A stretch of 47,662 bases of DNA from Rossellomorea vietnamensis NBRC 101237 (lineage in GTDB: Bacteria > Bacillota > Bacilli > Bacillales > Bacillaceae_B). The stretch covers positions 1 to 47,662 of the forward strand of contig NZ_BCVQ01000032.1 in the NCBI RefSeq assembly GCF_001591825.1, given 5' to 3'. The notes below the pieces were generated by a model, which worked only from the letters and a program-made list of their open reading frames with translations, made no database searches and had not been told where the DNA came from. A program made the position numbers and the translations under genes. Positions 24,037 through 33,420 of this stretch are shown one piece after another (positions within the stretch are counted from its first letter, which is position 1; every line of letters starts with the position of its first letter).

Positions 24037-25021
24037 AATCAATTAAAATGTCGATGTCCACTTTTGAGCGGAGTTTTTCTTCGCTGAATACCCATCCTGT
24101 GTAGGAGCTGACGATGTTCAGGTCTTTATCGAGCTGCACCAGGGCGACGAATGGGTAGTGTCCGTTATTTCGATATCGCAGATCGATGAAGCGGACTTCA
24201 TAATGGTCATCGTACTCATCCACTTCCCATCGGTAAACCGGGGAAAAGGAGAGGAAGGCTGCCAGATTTTTATCTTTCCTGGCAGCGTTGATGATCGGAC
24301 TGTCAGGTAGTTCCACGCGTTGGAATTTATCAAAGATCGTAATCGATCGCCTGAATGCCCGTGCCACATAATAATGCTCCTTCGTAACGATCGCCAGGCG
24401 CCACTGGAAAAATCGGATCGTCGGTGAAACGATGATCTTTTCAGCCTGGGGGATTCTTCGCTTCACCGCATTTTTCACGGCTTTTTGAACCTGAAATCTC
24501 AATACATAGTAAGCAAAAATGACAATGTACATGACCAAAAAGGTTTTTCCCGGTGGAAAACCAAGACCCCACAGTATCAAGCCGACTACATGTATGGCGA
24601 ATATGATCGCATCAAACGTGTTAATGACCCCTAAAGCGACCCATTTCGACGAGATCGGCCTGATGGCCTGGGTTCCATACGCGTTGAAAATGTCGACAAA
24701 TACATGGAGGAATACGGCCACAAATGTCCAAATCCATAGATGAAGCAAATCAGCACCTGGAAAAAACGGATAATGACAAGCAACAATTAAGAGCGGCCAG
24801 AGAACGACCGCAGGAATACTGTGGGTGGCCCCCCGGTGGTGACGAATATAAACCGCATTATTGCGCAATTTCAATACGGTATCGATGTCAGGAATTTGAG
24901 AGCCGATCACGGCTGCGACCAACACACTTTGAGAAGTGGCTGCGCTTTCAGCTACGACGGGATCTAAAGTAGCCAATCCGCCGAGTGCGAAGCCCATGAC
25001 GATATGAGTGCCTGTATCCAA
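24035..25021 (-). CDS. yfhP: YfhP, membrane-bound metal-dependent hydrolase family
   Basis: The 328-residue product (from a TTG start) begins MDTGTHIVMGFALGGLATLD and has several membrane segments plus conserved His residues in HIVMG, SQIPDIDTVLK and YIRHHRGATHS, the signature of the YdjM/YfhP metal-dependent hydrolase group. The C-terminal third is a soluble beta-rich domain. Substrate unknown. The frame extends to an ATG at 25072, but GGAGGACTTTTT places the start at the TTG at 25021, which also gives the expected family N-terminus. Confidence 0.88.
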   Translation of the reverse strand: MDTGTHIVMGFALGGLATLDPVVAESAATSQSVLVAAVIGSQIPDIDTVLKLRNNAVYIRHHRGATHSIPAVVLWPLLIVACHYPFFPGADLLHLWIWTFVAVFLHVFVDIFNAYGTQAIRPISSKWVALGVINTFDAIIFAIHVVGLILWGLGFPPGKTFLVMYIVIFAYYVLRFQVQKAVKNAVKRRIPQAEKIIVSPTIRFFQWRLAIVTKEHYYVARAFRRSITIFDKFQRVELPDSPIINAARKDKNLAAFLSFSPVYRWEVDEYDDHYEVRFIDLRYRNNGHYPFVALVQLDKDLNIVSSYTGWVFSEEKLRSKVDIDILID

Positions 25022-25108
25022 AAAAAGTCCTCCCTTGGCTCGCATTTCTAAGATTTGTTTATGACGTTTCATTGGTGAACATGATATGGTTAAAAGGAGA
25101 TTATTTCA

Positions 25109-25417
25109 ATGAAAAACACTTTGCACATACATTTGGAATATGAAATCAAGCAGAATTCAAACCCTCGATATAAGCAAATTATGACCGATATCGCAGAGAC
25201 ATTACCACATTATGATGCTCTCAACTTCCATTGGGAGAAGGCTGAAGATGATTCGAATCGCTATATCGAAACCTTTGTGGTTCCGACAGAATCCCATTTC
25301 CATGCGTTAAAACGTTTACGGATGTCCCGTCGTCATTTATTATTTGGATTATTGGACGAATGTATTTGTGGTGGGTTACAAGAAATAAAGCTTGTCTGTT
25401 TAAAAACAGAGTACTAA
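25109..25417 (+). CDS. Unrecognised small soluble protein upstream of mutY
   Basis: The 102-residue product MKNTLHIHLEYEIKQNSNPR... is soluble, with alternating beta-like segments (HIHLEYEI, RYIETFVVPT, LQEIKLVCLK) and a basic helix (HALKRLRMSRRHLLFGLLDE). AAAAGGAGATTATTTCA lies before the ATG. It precedes mutY by 49 bases in the same direction and is divergent from yfhP. I recognise no family and find no catalytic motif. Confidence 0.72.
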   Translation: MKNTLHIHLEYEIKQNSNPRYKQIMTDIAETLPHYDALNFHWEKAEDDSNRYIETFVVPTESHFHALKRLRMSRRHLLFGLLDECICGGLQEIKLVCLKTEY

Positions 25418-25466
25418 TTATTTATTCCCTATTCAATGCAACAATTAACATCCTGGAGGTACAAAA

Positions 25467-26573
25467 TTGATAGAAGAGCCACTGAAACACTTACAGACCA
25501 TAAACCGTGAGGAATTTCAGAATGATTTGATTTCATGGTTTTCAAGAGAACAACGCGATTTGCCGTGGAGGAAGGATCAAGACCCATATAAAGTTTGGGT
25601 GTCAGAGATCATGCTTCAGCAAACGAGGGTGGATACGGTCATACCTTATTTTAACCGATTCATCGAAAAATTTCCTTCAATAGCTGCCCTGGCCTCTGCA
25701 GATGAAGAGGATGTGCTGAAAGCGTGGGAAGGCCTCGGTTATTATTCGAGAGTCAGGAATCTGCAAACAGCTGTGAAAGAAGTGAATGAAAAGTATGAAG
25801 GAGTCGTTCCGGATACGCCGAAAGAAATTTCTTCTTTAAAAGGGGTCGGTCCATACACGGCGGGAGCGATTTTAAGTATTGCTTACAGCAAACCTGAGCC
25901 TGCAGTGGACGGAAATGTGATGAGGGTATTTTCACGTATTTTGTCCATATGGCTTGATATCGCCAAGCCTTCATCCAGAAAAGTGTTTGAAGAAGCAGTG
26001 AGGGAGCTGATTTCAAGAGAAAACCCTTCCTTTTTCAACCAGGCATTGATGGAACTTGGTGCCCTGATCTGTACACCGACATCCCCATCCTGTCTGCTTT
26101 GCCCCGTACGTGAGCACTGCCAGGCTTTTGAAGAAGGTGTTCAGACTGAACTCCCCATTAAATCGAAGAAAAAATCGGCCCGCAAGCTTAATATGGCGGC
26201 AGCGGTCCTGTTCACAGAAGATGATCGGGTTTTGATCCATAAACGCCCCGGGAAGGGCCTGCTCGCTAATTTATGGGAATTCCCTAATTTTGAAGTAGGA
26301 AATGCAAGCAGCGGAAGGAAGCAATTGCTCCAACTCATGGAAGAGGAGTATGGAGTGGATTGTTCTTTAAAGGCCGGAGTTGTGACAAAGATCCAGCATA
26401 TCTTCTCTCACATTGTTTGGGATATCGAGGTGTATGTGGGATTTGTAAACAGCAAGACGTTAGAAGGTAGCGAACTGATTGCTGTTACTCCATTGGAAAT
26501 GGAAAAGTATGCTTTTCCTGTATCACACCAAAAAATCTGGCAGGAAACAGGAGCAGGGATACTCCAGAAATAG
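25467..26573 (+). CDS. mutY: Adenine DNA glycosylase MutY
   Basis: The 368-residue product removes adenine mispaired with 8-oxoguanine. It has the catalytic Glu47 in [13 protein letters not shown], the helix-hairpin-helix [12 protein letters not shown] at 125-136 with catalytic Asp148 in PAVDGNV, the iron-sulphur cluster ligands C202-x6-C209-x2-C212-x5-C218, and a C-terminal NUDIX-like domain for 8-oxoguanine recognition ([18 protein letters not shown]). The start is a TTG at 25467 with CTGGAGGTACAAAA upstream; no better ATG exists. A strong terminator follows. Complete and apparently functional. Confidence 0.96.
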   Translation: MIEEPLKHLQTINREEFQNDLISWFSREQRDLPWRKDQDPYKVWVSEIMLQQTRVDTVIPYFNRFIEKFPSIAALASADEEDVLKAWEGLGYYSRVRNLQTAVKEVNEKYEGVVPDTPKEISSLKGVGPYTAGAILSIAYSKPEPAVDGNVMRVFSRILSIWLDIAKPSSRKVFEEAVRELISRENPSFFNQALMELGALICTPTSPSCLLCPVREHCQAFEEGVQTELPIKSKKKSARKLNMAAAVLFTEDDRVLIHKRPGKGLLANLWEFPNFEVGNASSGRKQLLQLMEEEYGVDCSLKAGVVTKIQHIFSHIVWDIEVYVGFVNSKTLEGSELIAVTPLEMEKYAFPVSHQKIWQETGAGILQK

Positions 26574-26574
26574 T

Positions 26575-26605
26575 AAGGAGCAGCGGGTCCCGCTGCTCCT
26601 TTATT
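26575..26605 (+). terminator. Rho-independent terminator of mutY
   Basis: AAGGAGCAGCGGG/CCCGCTGCTCCTT with a minimal loop, followed by TATTTC; located between convergent mutY and yfhS. Confidence 0.88.
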
Positions 26606-26830
26606 TCAGTCGTAACTTATCTTCGTGCCATGGGTATAATCGGCTTCGCCGCGCTTCAATCCACCGCGGTTTTCGATTTCTTCGACAATTTCCCGATGAA
26701 TCGATTGTCCTTCTGCATTCAAATAAGGTACTATTTGTTGTAGTGAATGGTGAAAGAAAGCAAGCTCGCTTTTCTTCCATTCATCTTTTGGTATCATGGA
26801 AAGCTCGGTCATATCTCTGCCTACATACAT
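26606..26830 (-). CDS. yfhS: YfhS-like small protein
   Basis: The 74-residue product MYVGRDMTELSMIPKDEWKK... is helical and soluble with SLQQIVPYLNAEGQSIHREI and VEEIENRGG. Size and location between mutY and fabL match B. subtilis yfhS. GGAGGAATGAGTT precedes the ATG at 26830; a second start at 26812 (M7) is possible but poorly spaced. Function is unknown. Confidence 0.78.
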   Translation of the reverse strand: MYVGRDMTELSMIPKDEWKKSELAFFHHSLQQIVPYLNAEGQSIHREIVEEIENRGGLKRGEADYTHGTKISYD

Positions 26831-26928
26831 AACTCATTCCTCCATTTAACTGATATGTTCTTATTAGTTTGTGTGTTCAGGGTCGCTTTATGCTTTGGAC
26901 CAATTGGAAAATGAAATTGAAAGGATGA

Positions 26929-27678
<750 letters not shown>

Positions 27679-27715
27679 TGGAACGTTTTTCCTGAAAAAA
27701 ATCGAATAGTGAAAT

Positions 27716-27743
27716 CCACGCTTGGTTATCTTAATAAGCGTGG
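27716..27743 (+). promoter_or_regulatory. Hairpin overlapping the sspE ribosome site
   Basis: CCACGCTT (27716-27723) pairs with AAGCGTGG (27736-27743). The last two G residues are also the first of the GGAGG ribosome site, so the stem would partly cover it or cap the mRNA just upstream of it. Confidence 0.55.
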
Positions 27744-27754
27744 AGGTGATTACA

Positions 27755-27961
27755 ATGGCAAAACAACCAAACAAAACTCAATCTGGTACAAGCGTTCAAC
27801 ACGTGAAACAACAAAACGCTCAAGCTGGTCAAGCTCAGCAACAACAATACGGTACTGAGTTCGCTTCTGAAACGACAGCAGCTCAACACGTAAAGCAACA
27901 AAACCAACAAGCAGAAGCTAACAAAGCGAAAGCTTCTGGAAAATACGGTCAACAACAATAA
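27755..27961 (+). CDS. sspE: Gamma-type small acid-soluble spore protein
   Basis: The 68-residue product is Gln/Ala-rich with a duplicated block: SVQHVKQQNAQAGQAQQQQYGTEFAS is echoed by AAQHVKQQNQQAEANKAKAS, each containing the gamma-SASP motif that the spore protease cuts (YGTEFAS). It is stored in the spore core as an amino acid reserve for germination. The ATG at 27755 follows TGGAGGTGATTACA; the longer frame is not supported. A strong terminator follows. Forespore-specific control is expected; a -35-like GAATAG lies upstream but the promoter match is weak. Confidence 0.93.
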   Translation: MAKQPNKTQSGTSVQHVKQQNAQAGQAQQQQYGTEFASETTAAQHVKQQNQQAEANKAKASGKYGQQQ

Positions 27962-27978
27962 TCCCATTGTTCTTGACA

Positions 27979-28012
27979 GAAAAAGCACCCATTTCGATGG
28001 GTGCTTTTTCAT
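27979..28012 (+). terminator. Rho-independent terminator of sspE
   Basis: GAAAAAGCACCCAT-TTCG-ATGGGTGCTTTTTC, a 14-bp stem with a UUCG tetraloop and T-run. Confidence 0.95.
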
Positions 28013-28015
28013 TTT

Positions 28016-28115
28016 GGAGGGACGGACCTTCCAAACCAACACTCATAATCATACAAAGTTTTATCTAACAACACTTCTACTCCATATAACCTCTAAAAAT
28101 GGAGGTCCGTCCCTC
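28016..28115. repeat. 100-bp element with 14-bp GGGACGGACC terminal inverted repeats
   Basis: GGAGGGACGGACCT (28016-28029) and AGGTCCGTCCCTCC (28102-28115) are exact inverted repeats flanking 72 bases of AT-rich DNA with no open frame. The ends share the core of the palindromes at 23.2 and 24.0 kb. It could be a small non-autonomous mobile element or a pair of REP-like units. Confidence 0.65.
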
Positions 28116-28214
28116 CATCGACAAAACTTTCACGATTATGACAGAAAAAGTCAAAGGGTTTGTGATGGGAAGGGAGAATGTGTTAGGAGAGCTTGTTTAG
28201 AGGAGTTGGTCGAA

Positions 28215-28478
28215 GTGTTGCAGCAGCGATTTAATGAGTTGGTTTCGGTACAGCTGGGTACAATGGATAAGTTGTTATATCTTCAGTCCGAGATAGAGCG
28301 TTGCCAGGCGTTGGAGGAAGAATTGATCGAGCTTCAGGAGATGACAAAGGCAGAATCGATACAGAAGGAAATCCTTAGGAAGAAGAAGGATCTCAGGGAA
28401 ATTCAGAAAACCTTCCAAGAGCAGACCGATGAAGTGATCCGTTCCTATCAAAAGGAACAAAGCGGAGTCCCATCATAA
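28215..28478 (+). CDS. ygaB: YgaB-like coiled-coil protein
   Basis: The 87-residue product is a near-continuous heptad-patterned helix: LQQRFNELVSVQLGTMDKLL, YLQSEIERCQALEEELIELQ and LREIQKTFQEQTDEVIRSYQ. It matches YgaB in position (after sspE, before ntdP) and in the C-terminal TFQEQTDEVIRSYQ motif. The open frame runs back to 28014 through the inverted-repeat element, but that extension looks random. A GTG at 28215 lies nine bases after GAGGAG and gives the family length. Function unknown; self-association through the coiled coil is likely. Confidence 0.78.
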   Translation: MLQQRFNELVSVQLGTMDKLLYLQSEIERCQALEEELIELQEMTKAESIQKEILRKKKDLREIQKTFQEQTDEVIRSYQKEQSGVPS

Positions 28479-28534
28479 AATCAGGAGGAGTACCGCTGCC
28501 ATTTCTATATTAGACCCCAGTAAAGATCAAATTC

Positions 28535-28582
28535 GGGCCATTCTTAAAGGATATTTTCTTTAAGGATAGCCCTTTTGTTTTA
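28535..28582 (+). terminator. Terminator of ygaB
   Basis: GGGCCATTCTTAAAG can pair with CTTTAAGGATAGCCC with one mismatch and one wobble, followed by TTTTGTTTTAAATTTTC. Confidence 0.75.
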
Positions 28583-28661
28583 AATTTTCTGAGGAAACGT
28601 TATAATGATAAAATAGACAAGCATATATAAAGGTAATTCTGAAATGAAAGAAGGGGATACG

Positions 28662-29192
28662 ATGGCGGTTCCCACTGAAGGAAAATCTGTACAAATACAT
28701 AGCTTCAAGCATGATGGAAACATTCACCGCATCTGGAATGAGACGACGGTCCTGAAAGGGACGACCAATCAGATCATCGGTGGAAATGACCGGACAATGG
28801 TGACGGAGTCAGACGGAAGGACATGGATGACACGAGAGCCGGCCATCTGCTATTTCCATTCTGAGCTATGGTTTAACATTATTTGTATGATTCGTGAGGA
28901 CGGTATTTATTATTATTGTAATTTAAGCTCACCATTTGTATATGATCATGAGGCGATCAAGTATATCGATTACGACTTGGATATCAAAGTGTTTCCCGAC
29001 ATGACATATACATTGCTTGATGAAGATGAGTATGAAGCTCATCGAAAGCTTTACGGTTACCCGGATGTGATTGATCACATCCTTAAGCGGAATGTCGACA
29101 AGCTTGTCCGCTGGATCAGACAGAGAAAAGGGCCATTCGCCCCGGACTTTATCGATATTTGGTACGAGCGATACTTGACGCACAGAGGGTAA
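28662..29192 (+). CDS. ntdP: Nucleoside tri-/diphosphatase NtdP (DUF402, YgaC)
   Basis: The 176-residue product belongs to the DUF402 family; it shows the strongly conserved run [20 protein letters not shown], then [50 protein letters not shown] and [14 protein letters not shown]. Characterised relatives hydrolyse nucleoside tri- and diphosphates with a divalent metal. The start at 28662 follows GAAGGGGATACG and gives the usual length; an upstream ATG at 28644 lacks a ribosome site. It is followed by an unusually elaborate hairpin. Confidence 0.93.
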   Translation: MAVPTEGKSVQIHSFKHDGNIHRIWNETTVLKGTTNQIIGGNDRTMVTESDGRTWMTREPAICYFHSELWFNIICMIREDGIYYYCNLSSPFVYDHEAIKYIDYDLDIKVFPDMTYTLLDEDEYEAHRKLYGYPDVIDHILKRNVDKLVRWIRQRKGPFAPDFIDIWYERYLTHRG

Positions 29193-29221
29193 AATGATTT
29201 TTAGGAAAGTTGTATAGGTGT

Positions 29222-29317
29222 AAAAGGGCTGACCCGGTAAGAAGCAACCTTCTCCTGATCGATCATGAGATCAGGATGAGCTGCAGTGCTTCTTTCCGTA
29301 CAGGGTCACCCCTTTTT
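29222..29317 (+). ncRNA. Three-tier stem structure after ntdP (elaborate terminator or structured RNA)
   Basis: Three nested stems can form: an outer AAAAGGG-TGACCC with GGGTCA-CCCCTTTT, a middle GGTAAGAAGCA (29236-29246) with TGCTTCTTTCC (29287-29297), and an inner CCTGATC (29254-29260) with GATCAGG (29269-29275). The whole runs into TTTTTATT. It is far longer than the other terminators in the window, so it could be an RNA with its own function. I do not recognise an Rfam family. Confidence 0.5.
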
Positions 29318-29361
29318 ATTGGGGTAAACTAAACGCATACACCTTAGAAAGGAGTAATCAC

Positions 29362-31110
29362 TTGGACAGTATCAAACGGTACCTTCAGTTTGTCAAACCT
29401 TATAAGTGGCAGATCATAGGTACATTAATCATAGGCATCATTAAATTCACCATCCCTTTATTGATCCCCGTATTAATCAAATATGTCATTGATGATATCG
29501 TCGGGGCTAAAGGACTAACAGCCGATGAAAAGACAAGTCAGCTGCTCATGATCATGGGAATCATGCTCGTCCTGTTCCTTCTCGTGCGACCGCCAGTGGA
29601 GTATTACAGGCAGTACTTTGCACAGTGGACTGGCAACAAGATCCTGTATGATTTGAGGGATTATCTTTTCTCGCATATTCAGCGGCTCAGCTTTAAATAC
29701 TATTCGAATACAAGGGCGGGGGAAGTCATTTCAAGGGTCATCAATGATGTGGAGCAGACGAAGAACTTCGTCATCACCGGGCTGATGAATCTTTGGCTGG
29801 ATGCGGCCACCATTGTGATTGCCTTGTCCATCATGTTCACGATGGATGTATCGCTCACCCTTGTGTCGCTCATCGCTTTTCCATTCTACGCCTTCTCTGT
29901 CCGCTATTTCTTCGGAAGGCTCAGGGGGTTGACGAGAGATCGCTCCCAGGCGCTTGCAGAGGTTCAAAGCCATCTGCATGAACGGGTCCAGGGGATGGCT
30001 GTCATCAAGAGCTTTGCTGTTGAAGATTATGAACAGAAGCAATTCCAGGATCAAAATCATAATTTCCTGACGAAGGCTTTAAAGCAGACAAGCTGGAATG
30101 CGAAGGCATTTGCGGTCGTCAATACGATCACGGATATCTCACCATTGATCATCATTGGTTATGCCGGGCTGCAAGTGATCAATGGAGATCTTACCATTGG
30201 TACGATGGCTGCCTTCATTGCATATATCGACCGCCTGTATGGCCCGCTCAGACGACTGGTGAACTCATCTACAACACTGACTCAATCGATTGCTTCCATG
30301 GATCGTGTCTTTGAATTCATGGATGAAAAATATGATATAGATGATGAGCCGGGCGCTGTTCCGTGTGAAAATGTACAGGGGGATATAAAGTTTAACAATG
30401 TCTCTTTCCGTTATGAATCGGATGAAGAGAGAGTGCTCCGGAACCTCAACCTGGATATTAAGACGGGGGAAACCGTTGCGCTGGTCGGTATGAGCGGCGG
30501 GGGGAAATCATCCTTCGTCAGTCTGATACCCCGCTTCTATGATGTAACCGAAGGGGAGATCCTTTTAGACGGCACGGACATCAGGAGGTTCCAGGTCAGA
30601 TCTTTACGGGACAACATCGGCATGGTACTGCAGGATAATATTCTCTTCAGTGAGTCCGTCAAGATGAATATTAAGTTCGGTAATCCCGAAGCGACGGATG
30701 AAGAGGTCATCGAGGCGGCGAAAGCGGCGAATGCCCATGACTTCATCATGAAATTGCCTCAAGGCTACGATACCCGCGTAGGGGAGCGTGGCGTGAAGCT
30801 GTCAGGCGGTCAGAAGCAAAGGGTGGCGATTGCAAGGGTATTCCTGAAGAATCCGCCGATCCTCATCTTGGATGAAGCGACTTCTGCCCTTGATTTAGAA
30901 AGCGAACACCTCATCCAGGAATCCCTTGAAGTCCTGGCAAAAGACCGGACGACCTTTATCGTGGCCCATCGACTCTCCACGATCACTCACGCGGACCGGA
31001 TCATCCACATGGAGCATGGGGAAGTTGTCGAAATGGGGACACACGAAGATTTAATGAAGAAGCAAGGTCACTACTACAAGCTCTTCCAAGTGCAACAACT
31101 TGACCAATAA
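29362..31110 (+). CDS. ygaD: ABC exporter, fused permease-ATPase (YgaD)
   Basis: The 582-residue half-transporter has six membrane segments in the first 320 residues (ABC exporter type I fold) and a C-terminal nucleotide-binding domain with Walker [10 protein letters not shown] near 375, signature [13 protein letters not shown], Walker [13 protein letters not shown] near 503 and the switch His in IVAHRLS. It should dimerise and export a hydrophobic compound, possibly a lipid or drug. The start is a TTG at 29362 behind AAAGGAGTAATCAC. Location after ntdP matches B. subtilis ygaD. The substrate cannot be deduced. Confidence 0.92.
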   Translation: MDSIKRYLQFVKPYKWQIIGTLIIGIIKFTIPLLIPVLIKYVIDDIVGAKGLTADEKTSQLLMIMGIMLVLFLLVRPPVEYYRQYFAQWTGNKILYDLRDYLFSHIQRLSFKYYSNTRAGEVISRVINDVEQTKNFVITGLMNLWLDAATIVIALSIMFTMDVSLTLVSLIAFPFYAFSVRYFFGRLRGLTRDRSQALAEVQSHLHERVQGMAVIKSFAVEDYEQKQFQDQNHNFLTKALKQTSWNAKAFAVVNTITDISPLIIIGYAGLQVINGDLTIGTMAAFIAYIDRLYGPLRRLVNSSTTLTQSIASMDRVFEFMDEKYDIDDEPGAVPCENVQGDIKFNNVSFRYESDEERVLRNLNLDIKTGETVALVGMSGGGKSSFVSLIPRFYDVTEGEILLDGTDIRRFQVRSLRDNIGMVLQDNILFSESVKMNIKFGNPEATDEEVIEAAKAANAHDFIMKLPQGYDTRVGERGVKLSGGQKQRVAIARVFLKNPPILILDEATSALDLESEHLIQESLEVLAKDRTTFIVAHRLSTITHADRIIHMEHGEVVEMGTHEDLMKKQGHYYKLFQVQQLDQ

Positions 31111-31115
31111 GAGTG

Positions 31116-31166
31116 AAAGTCATGACATATCACGATTCCTGTGATAAATGTCATGACTTTTTTTGT
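31116..31166 (+). terminator. Rho-independent terminator of ygaD
   Basis: AAAGTCATGACAT-ATCAC with GTGAT-AAATGTCATGACTTT forms a long stem followed by TTTTT. Confidence 0.92.
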
Positions 31167-31416
31167 GTTTTCAAAAAACATATCAAACTTATTTCAGGTG
31201 TGTCGTGAATAAAGTAGTGCTAAATAACTTTATATGGAAGGAATGAAAGGGTTAATTGGACATATATTGAATGGAAATGGGAATATCGACTTCTTGCAGA
31301 AAAATTCTGAAAATGGATTGCAACATTTGTAACATCTTGTATAATAAGAGACATATAAAATTTAGAAAATAAACACAATTAAGAAAAGAGAGATAGTTTT
31401 GAAGAGGAGGATTTGA
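31167..31416 (+). promoter_or_regulatory. Intergenic region with the dipeptide-operon promoter
   Basis: The AT-rich stretch holds one good sigma-A promoter: TTGCAA (31318-31323), 16 bases, TATAAT (31340-31345), about 70 bases before the first ATPase gene. No other gene or riboswitch is evident. A ribosome site GAAGAGGAGGATTTGA lies just before 31417. Confidence 0.7.
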
Positions 31417-32433
31417 ATGAGCGAACAGCGTCCTTTACTGAAAGTGGAAGATTTAAGGACCTCCTTTTTTACGGATGATGGAGAAGTTCCTGCAGTCGAT
31501 GGAGTCAGTTTTCATGTGAACGAAGGGGAGGTGCTCGGGATTGTCGGGGAAAGTGGATGCGGGAAAAGTGTTACCTCCCTATCCATCATGGGTCTCGTAC
31601 CAAAGCCGCCAGGGAAAATCGTCGGCGGAAAAATCCTTTATAAAGATGAAGACCTGACACAGGCTTCCGAGAAGCGGATGAGAGATATCCGGGGCAATGA
31701 CATAGCGATGATTTTCCAGGAACCGATGACATCGTTGAACCCCGTCTTTACCATAGGAGATCAATTAATCGAAGCAATACGCATACATACAAAAGTAGGA
31801 AAGAAACAGGCAAGGGAAAAGGCCGTCGACATCATGAAAATGGTCGGCTTGCCGAGATCTGAGGAATTAATCAAGGAATACCCTCACCAATTATCCGGAG
31901 GGATGAGACAAAGGGTCATGATCGCCATGGCGATGGTGTGCGATCCCCGCGTCCTGATAGCAGACGAACCTACAACGGCATTGGACGTGACGATCCAGGC
32001 CCAAATTTTAAAATTGATGAAGCGGTTAAATAAGGAACTGAACACAGCTGTCCTCCTGATCACACATGATTTAGGGGTTGTGGCAGAAACATGTGAACGG
32101 GTCGTTGTCATGTACTCAGGCAAGGTGGTGGAAGAGGGCACTGTTGAAGAAATCTTCAAGAACCCTCAGCATCCTTACACGAAAGGCCTGATACAATCTG
32201 TACCCGACATGCGCATCAAGCAGCAGCGACTGCATTCGATCCAGGGGAATGTTCCAAAGCCGGGATCGATCAAGACAGGCTGTCGATTTGCAGCCCGCTG
32301 TGATGCAGCATTCGATCGCTGTTTAGTGGAAACACCGGAATTATATGAAACATCACAAGGACATTGCACACGATGCTTCCTGTTCGATGAAGCGGAGGAG
32401 GGAGTTTATGACGGAACCGTTGCTAAAGGTTGA
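31417..32433 (+). CDS. Dipeptide/oligopeptide ABC transporter ATP-binding protein (DppD/OppD/AppD type)
   Basis: The 338-residue ATPase has Walker [10 protein letters not shown], the signature [16 protein letters not shown], Walker [14 protein letters not shown] and the C-terminal oligopeptide-transporter extension with a [14 protein letters not shown] cluster that may bind an iron-sulphur centre. It pairs with the next ATPase to power peptide import. It is first in a five-gene operon ordered D-F-A-B-C, the same order as the B. subtilis app operon, although the binding protein looks closer to dipeptide-type. The next gene overlaps its last 26 bases. Confidence 0.93.
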   Translation: MSEQRPLLKVEDLRTSFFTDDGEVPAVDGVSFHVNEGEVLGIVGESGCGKSVTSLSIMGLVPKPPGKIVGGKILYKDEDLTQASEKRMRDIRGNDIAMIFQEPMTSLNPVFTIGDQLIEAIRIHTKVGKKQAREKAVDIMKMVGLPRSEELIKEYPHQLSGGMRQRVMIAMAMVCDPRVLIADEPTTALDVTIQAQILKLMKRLNKELNTAVLLITHDLGVVAETCERVVVMYSGKVVEEGTVEEIFKNPQHPYTKGLIQSVPDMRIKQQRLHSIQGNVPKPGSIKTGCRFAARCDAAFDRCLVETPELYETSQGHCTRCFLFDEAEEGVYDGTVAKG

Positions 32434-33373
32434 GAATCTTAAGAAACATTTCCCGATAACAGGGGGGATCCTTGGACGACCCGTCAGTTCTGTTAAAGCG
32501 GTGGACGGGGTTTCTTTTACCGTCAATAAAGGAGAAACCCTTGGAATCGTAGGGGAAAGTGGATGTGGGAAGTCGACGACGGGCAGGATGCTCATGAGAC
32601 TCATCGACCCATCCGAAGGCAAAGTGACATTTGAAGACCGTGAGCTTACAAGTCTATCAAACTCGGACATGAGGAAGATTCGCCGGGAGATGCAAATGGT
32701 CTTTCAGGATCCTTTTGCATCCTTGAATCCCAGACATACAGTAGAAAAGATTCTCGAAGAACCACTCAAGGTTCATGGAATGGGTTCTGCCAAGGAAAGA
32801 AAAGAAAGGGTTCATGAACTCCTCAACATCGTCGGCTTAAGCAGCTATCATGCTAAACGTTATCCGCATCAATTCAGTGGAGGACAAAGGCAGAGGATCG
32901 GGATTGCCAGGGCGCTCATGACGAAGCCGAAACTCATCATAGCCGATGAGCCTGTGTCGGCCCTGGACGTATCCATTCAGTCCCAGGTATTGAATCTGAT
33001 GCAGGATCTACAAAAAGAATTCGGACTCACCTATATCTTCATCGCGCATGATCTCGGTGTAGTCAGACATATAAGCGACCGTGTGGGCGTGATGTATCTC
33101 GGGAAAATGGTGGAGCTGAGCGACAGTGAGAATCTCTATGAAAAGCCTCTTCATCCATATACCCAGGCGCTCCTGTCGGCGGTACCCGTACCGGATCCGG
33201 ATTTCAAAAGGGAAACCATTCTCTTACAGGGGGACATCCCGAGTCCGTCCAATCCACCTAGCGGTTGCACATTCCATACCAGGTGCCCGCATGCAACGGA
33301 CATCTGCAAACAGAAAGTGCCGGAATTCAAGGAACACCAACCAGGGCATTATGTAGCTTGTCATCTTTACTAG
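32408..33373 (+). CDS. Dipeptide/oligopeptide ABC transporter ATP-binding protein (DppF/OppF/AppF type)
   Basis: The 321-residue ATPase has Walker [14 protein letters not shown], the signature [16 protein letters not shown], Walker [15 protein letters not shown] and the terminal cysteine-containing extension [14 protein letters not shown]. The frame is open upstream within the previous gene, but GGAGGAGGGAGTTT sets the ATG at 32408, giving a 26-base overlap typical of translational coupling. It works as heterodimer with the preceding ATPase at the cytoplasmic face of the permease. Confidence 0.93.
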   Translation: MTEPLLKVENLKKHFPITGGILGRPVSSVKAVDGVSFTVNKGETLGIVGESGCGKSTTGRMLMRLIDPSEGKVTFEDRELTSLSNSDMRKIRREMQMVFQDPFASLNPRHTVEKILEEPLKVHGMGSAKERKERVHELLNIVGLSSYHAKRYPHQFSGGQRQRIGIARALMTKPKLIIADEPVSALDVSIQSQVLNLMQDLQKEFGLTYIFIAHDLGVVRHISDRVGVMYLGKMVELSDSENLYEKPLHPYTQALLSAVPVPDPDFKRETILLQGDIPSPSNPPSGCTFHTRCPHATDICKQKVPEFKEHQPGHYVACHLY

Positions 33374-33420
33374 AAGACAAGTCTCATAAGTATATAAACA
33401 TTATTCAGGAGGGGATTTAG

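Noticed and set aside
28014..28214. N-terminal extension of ygaB through the inverted-repeat element
   Set aside because: The start has no ribosome site, the residues look random and the extension spans a non-coding repeat; the GTG at 28215 fits better.
29222..29317. T-box or known riboswitch
   Set aside because: No T-box sequence, no specifier stem and no terminator/antiterminator switch; the downstream gene is an ABC exporter. Kept only as unclassified structure.
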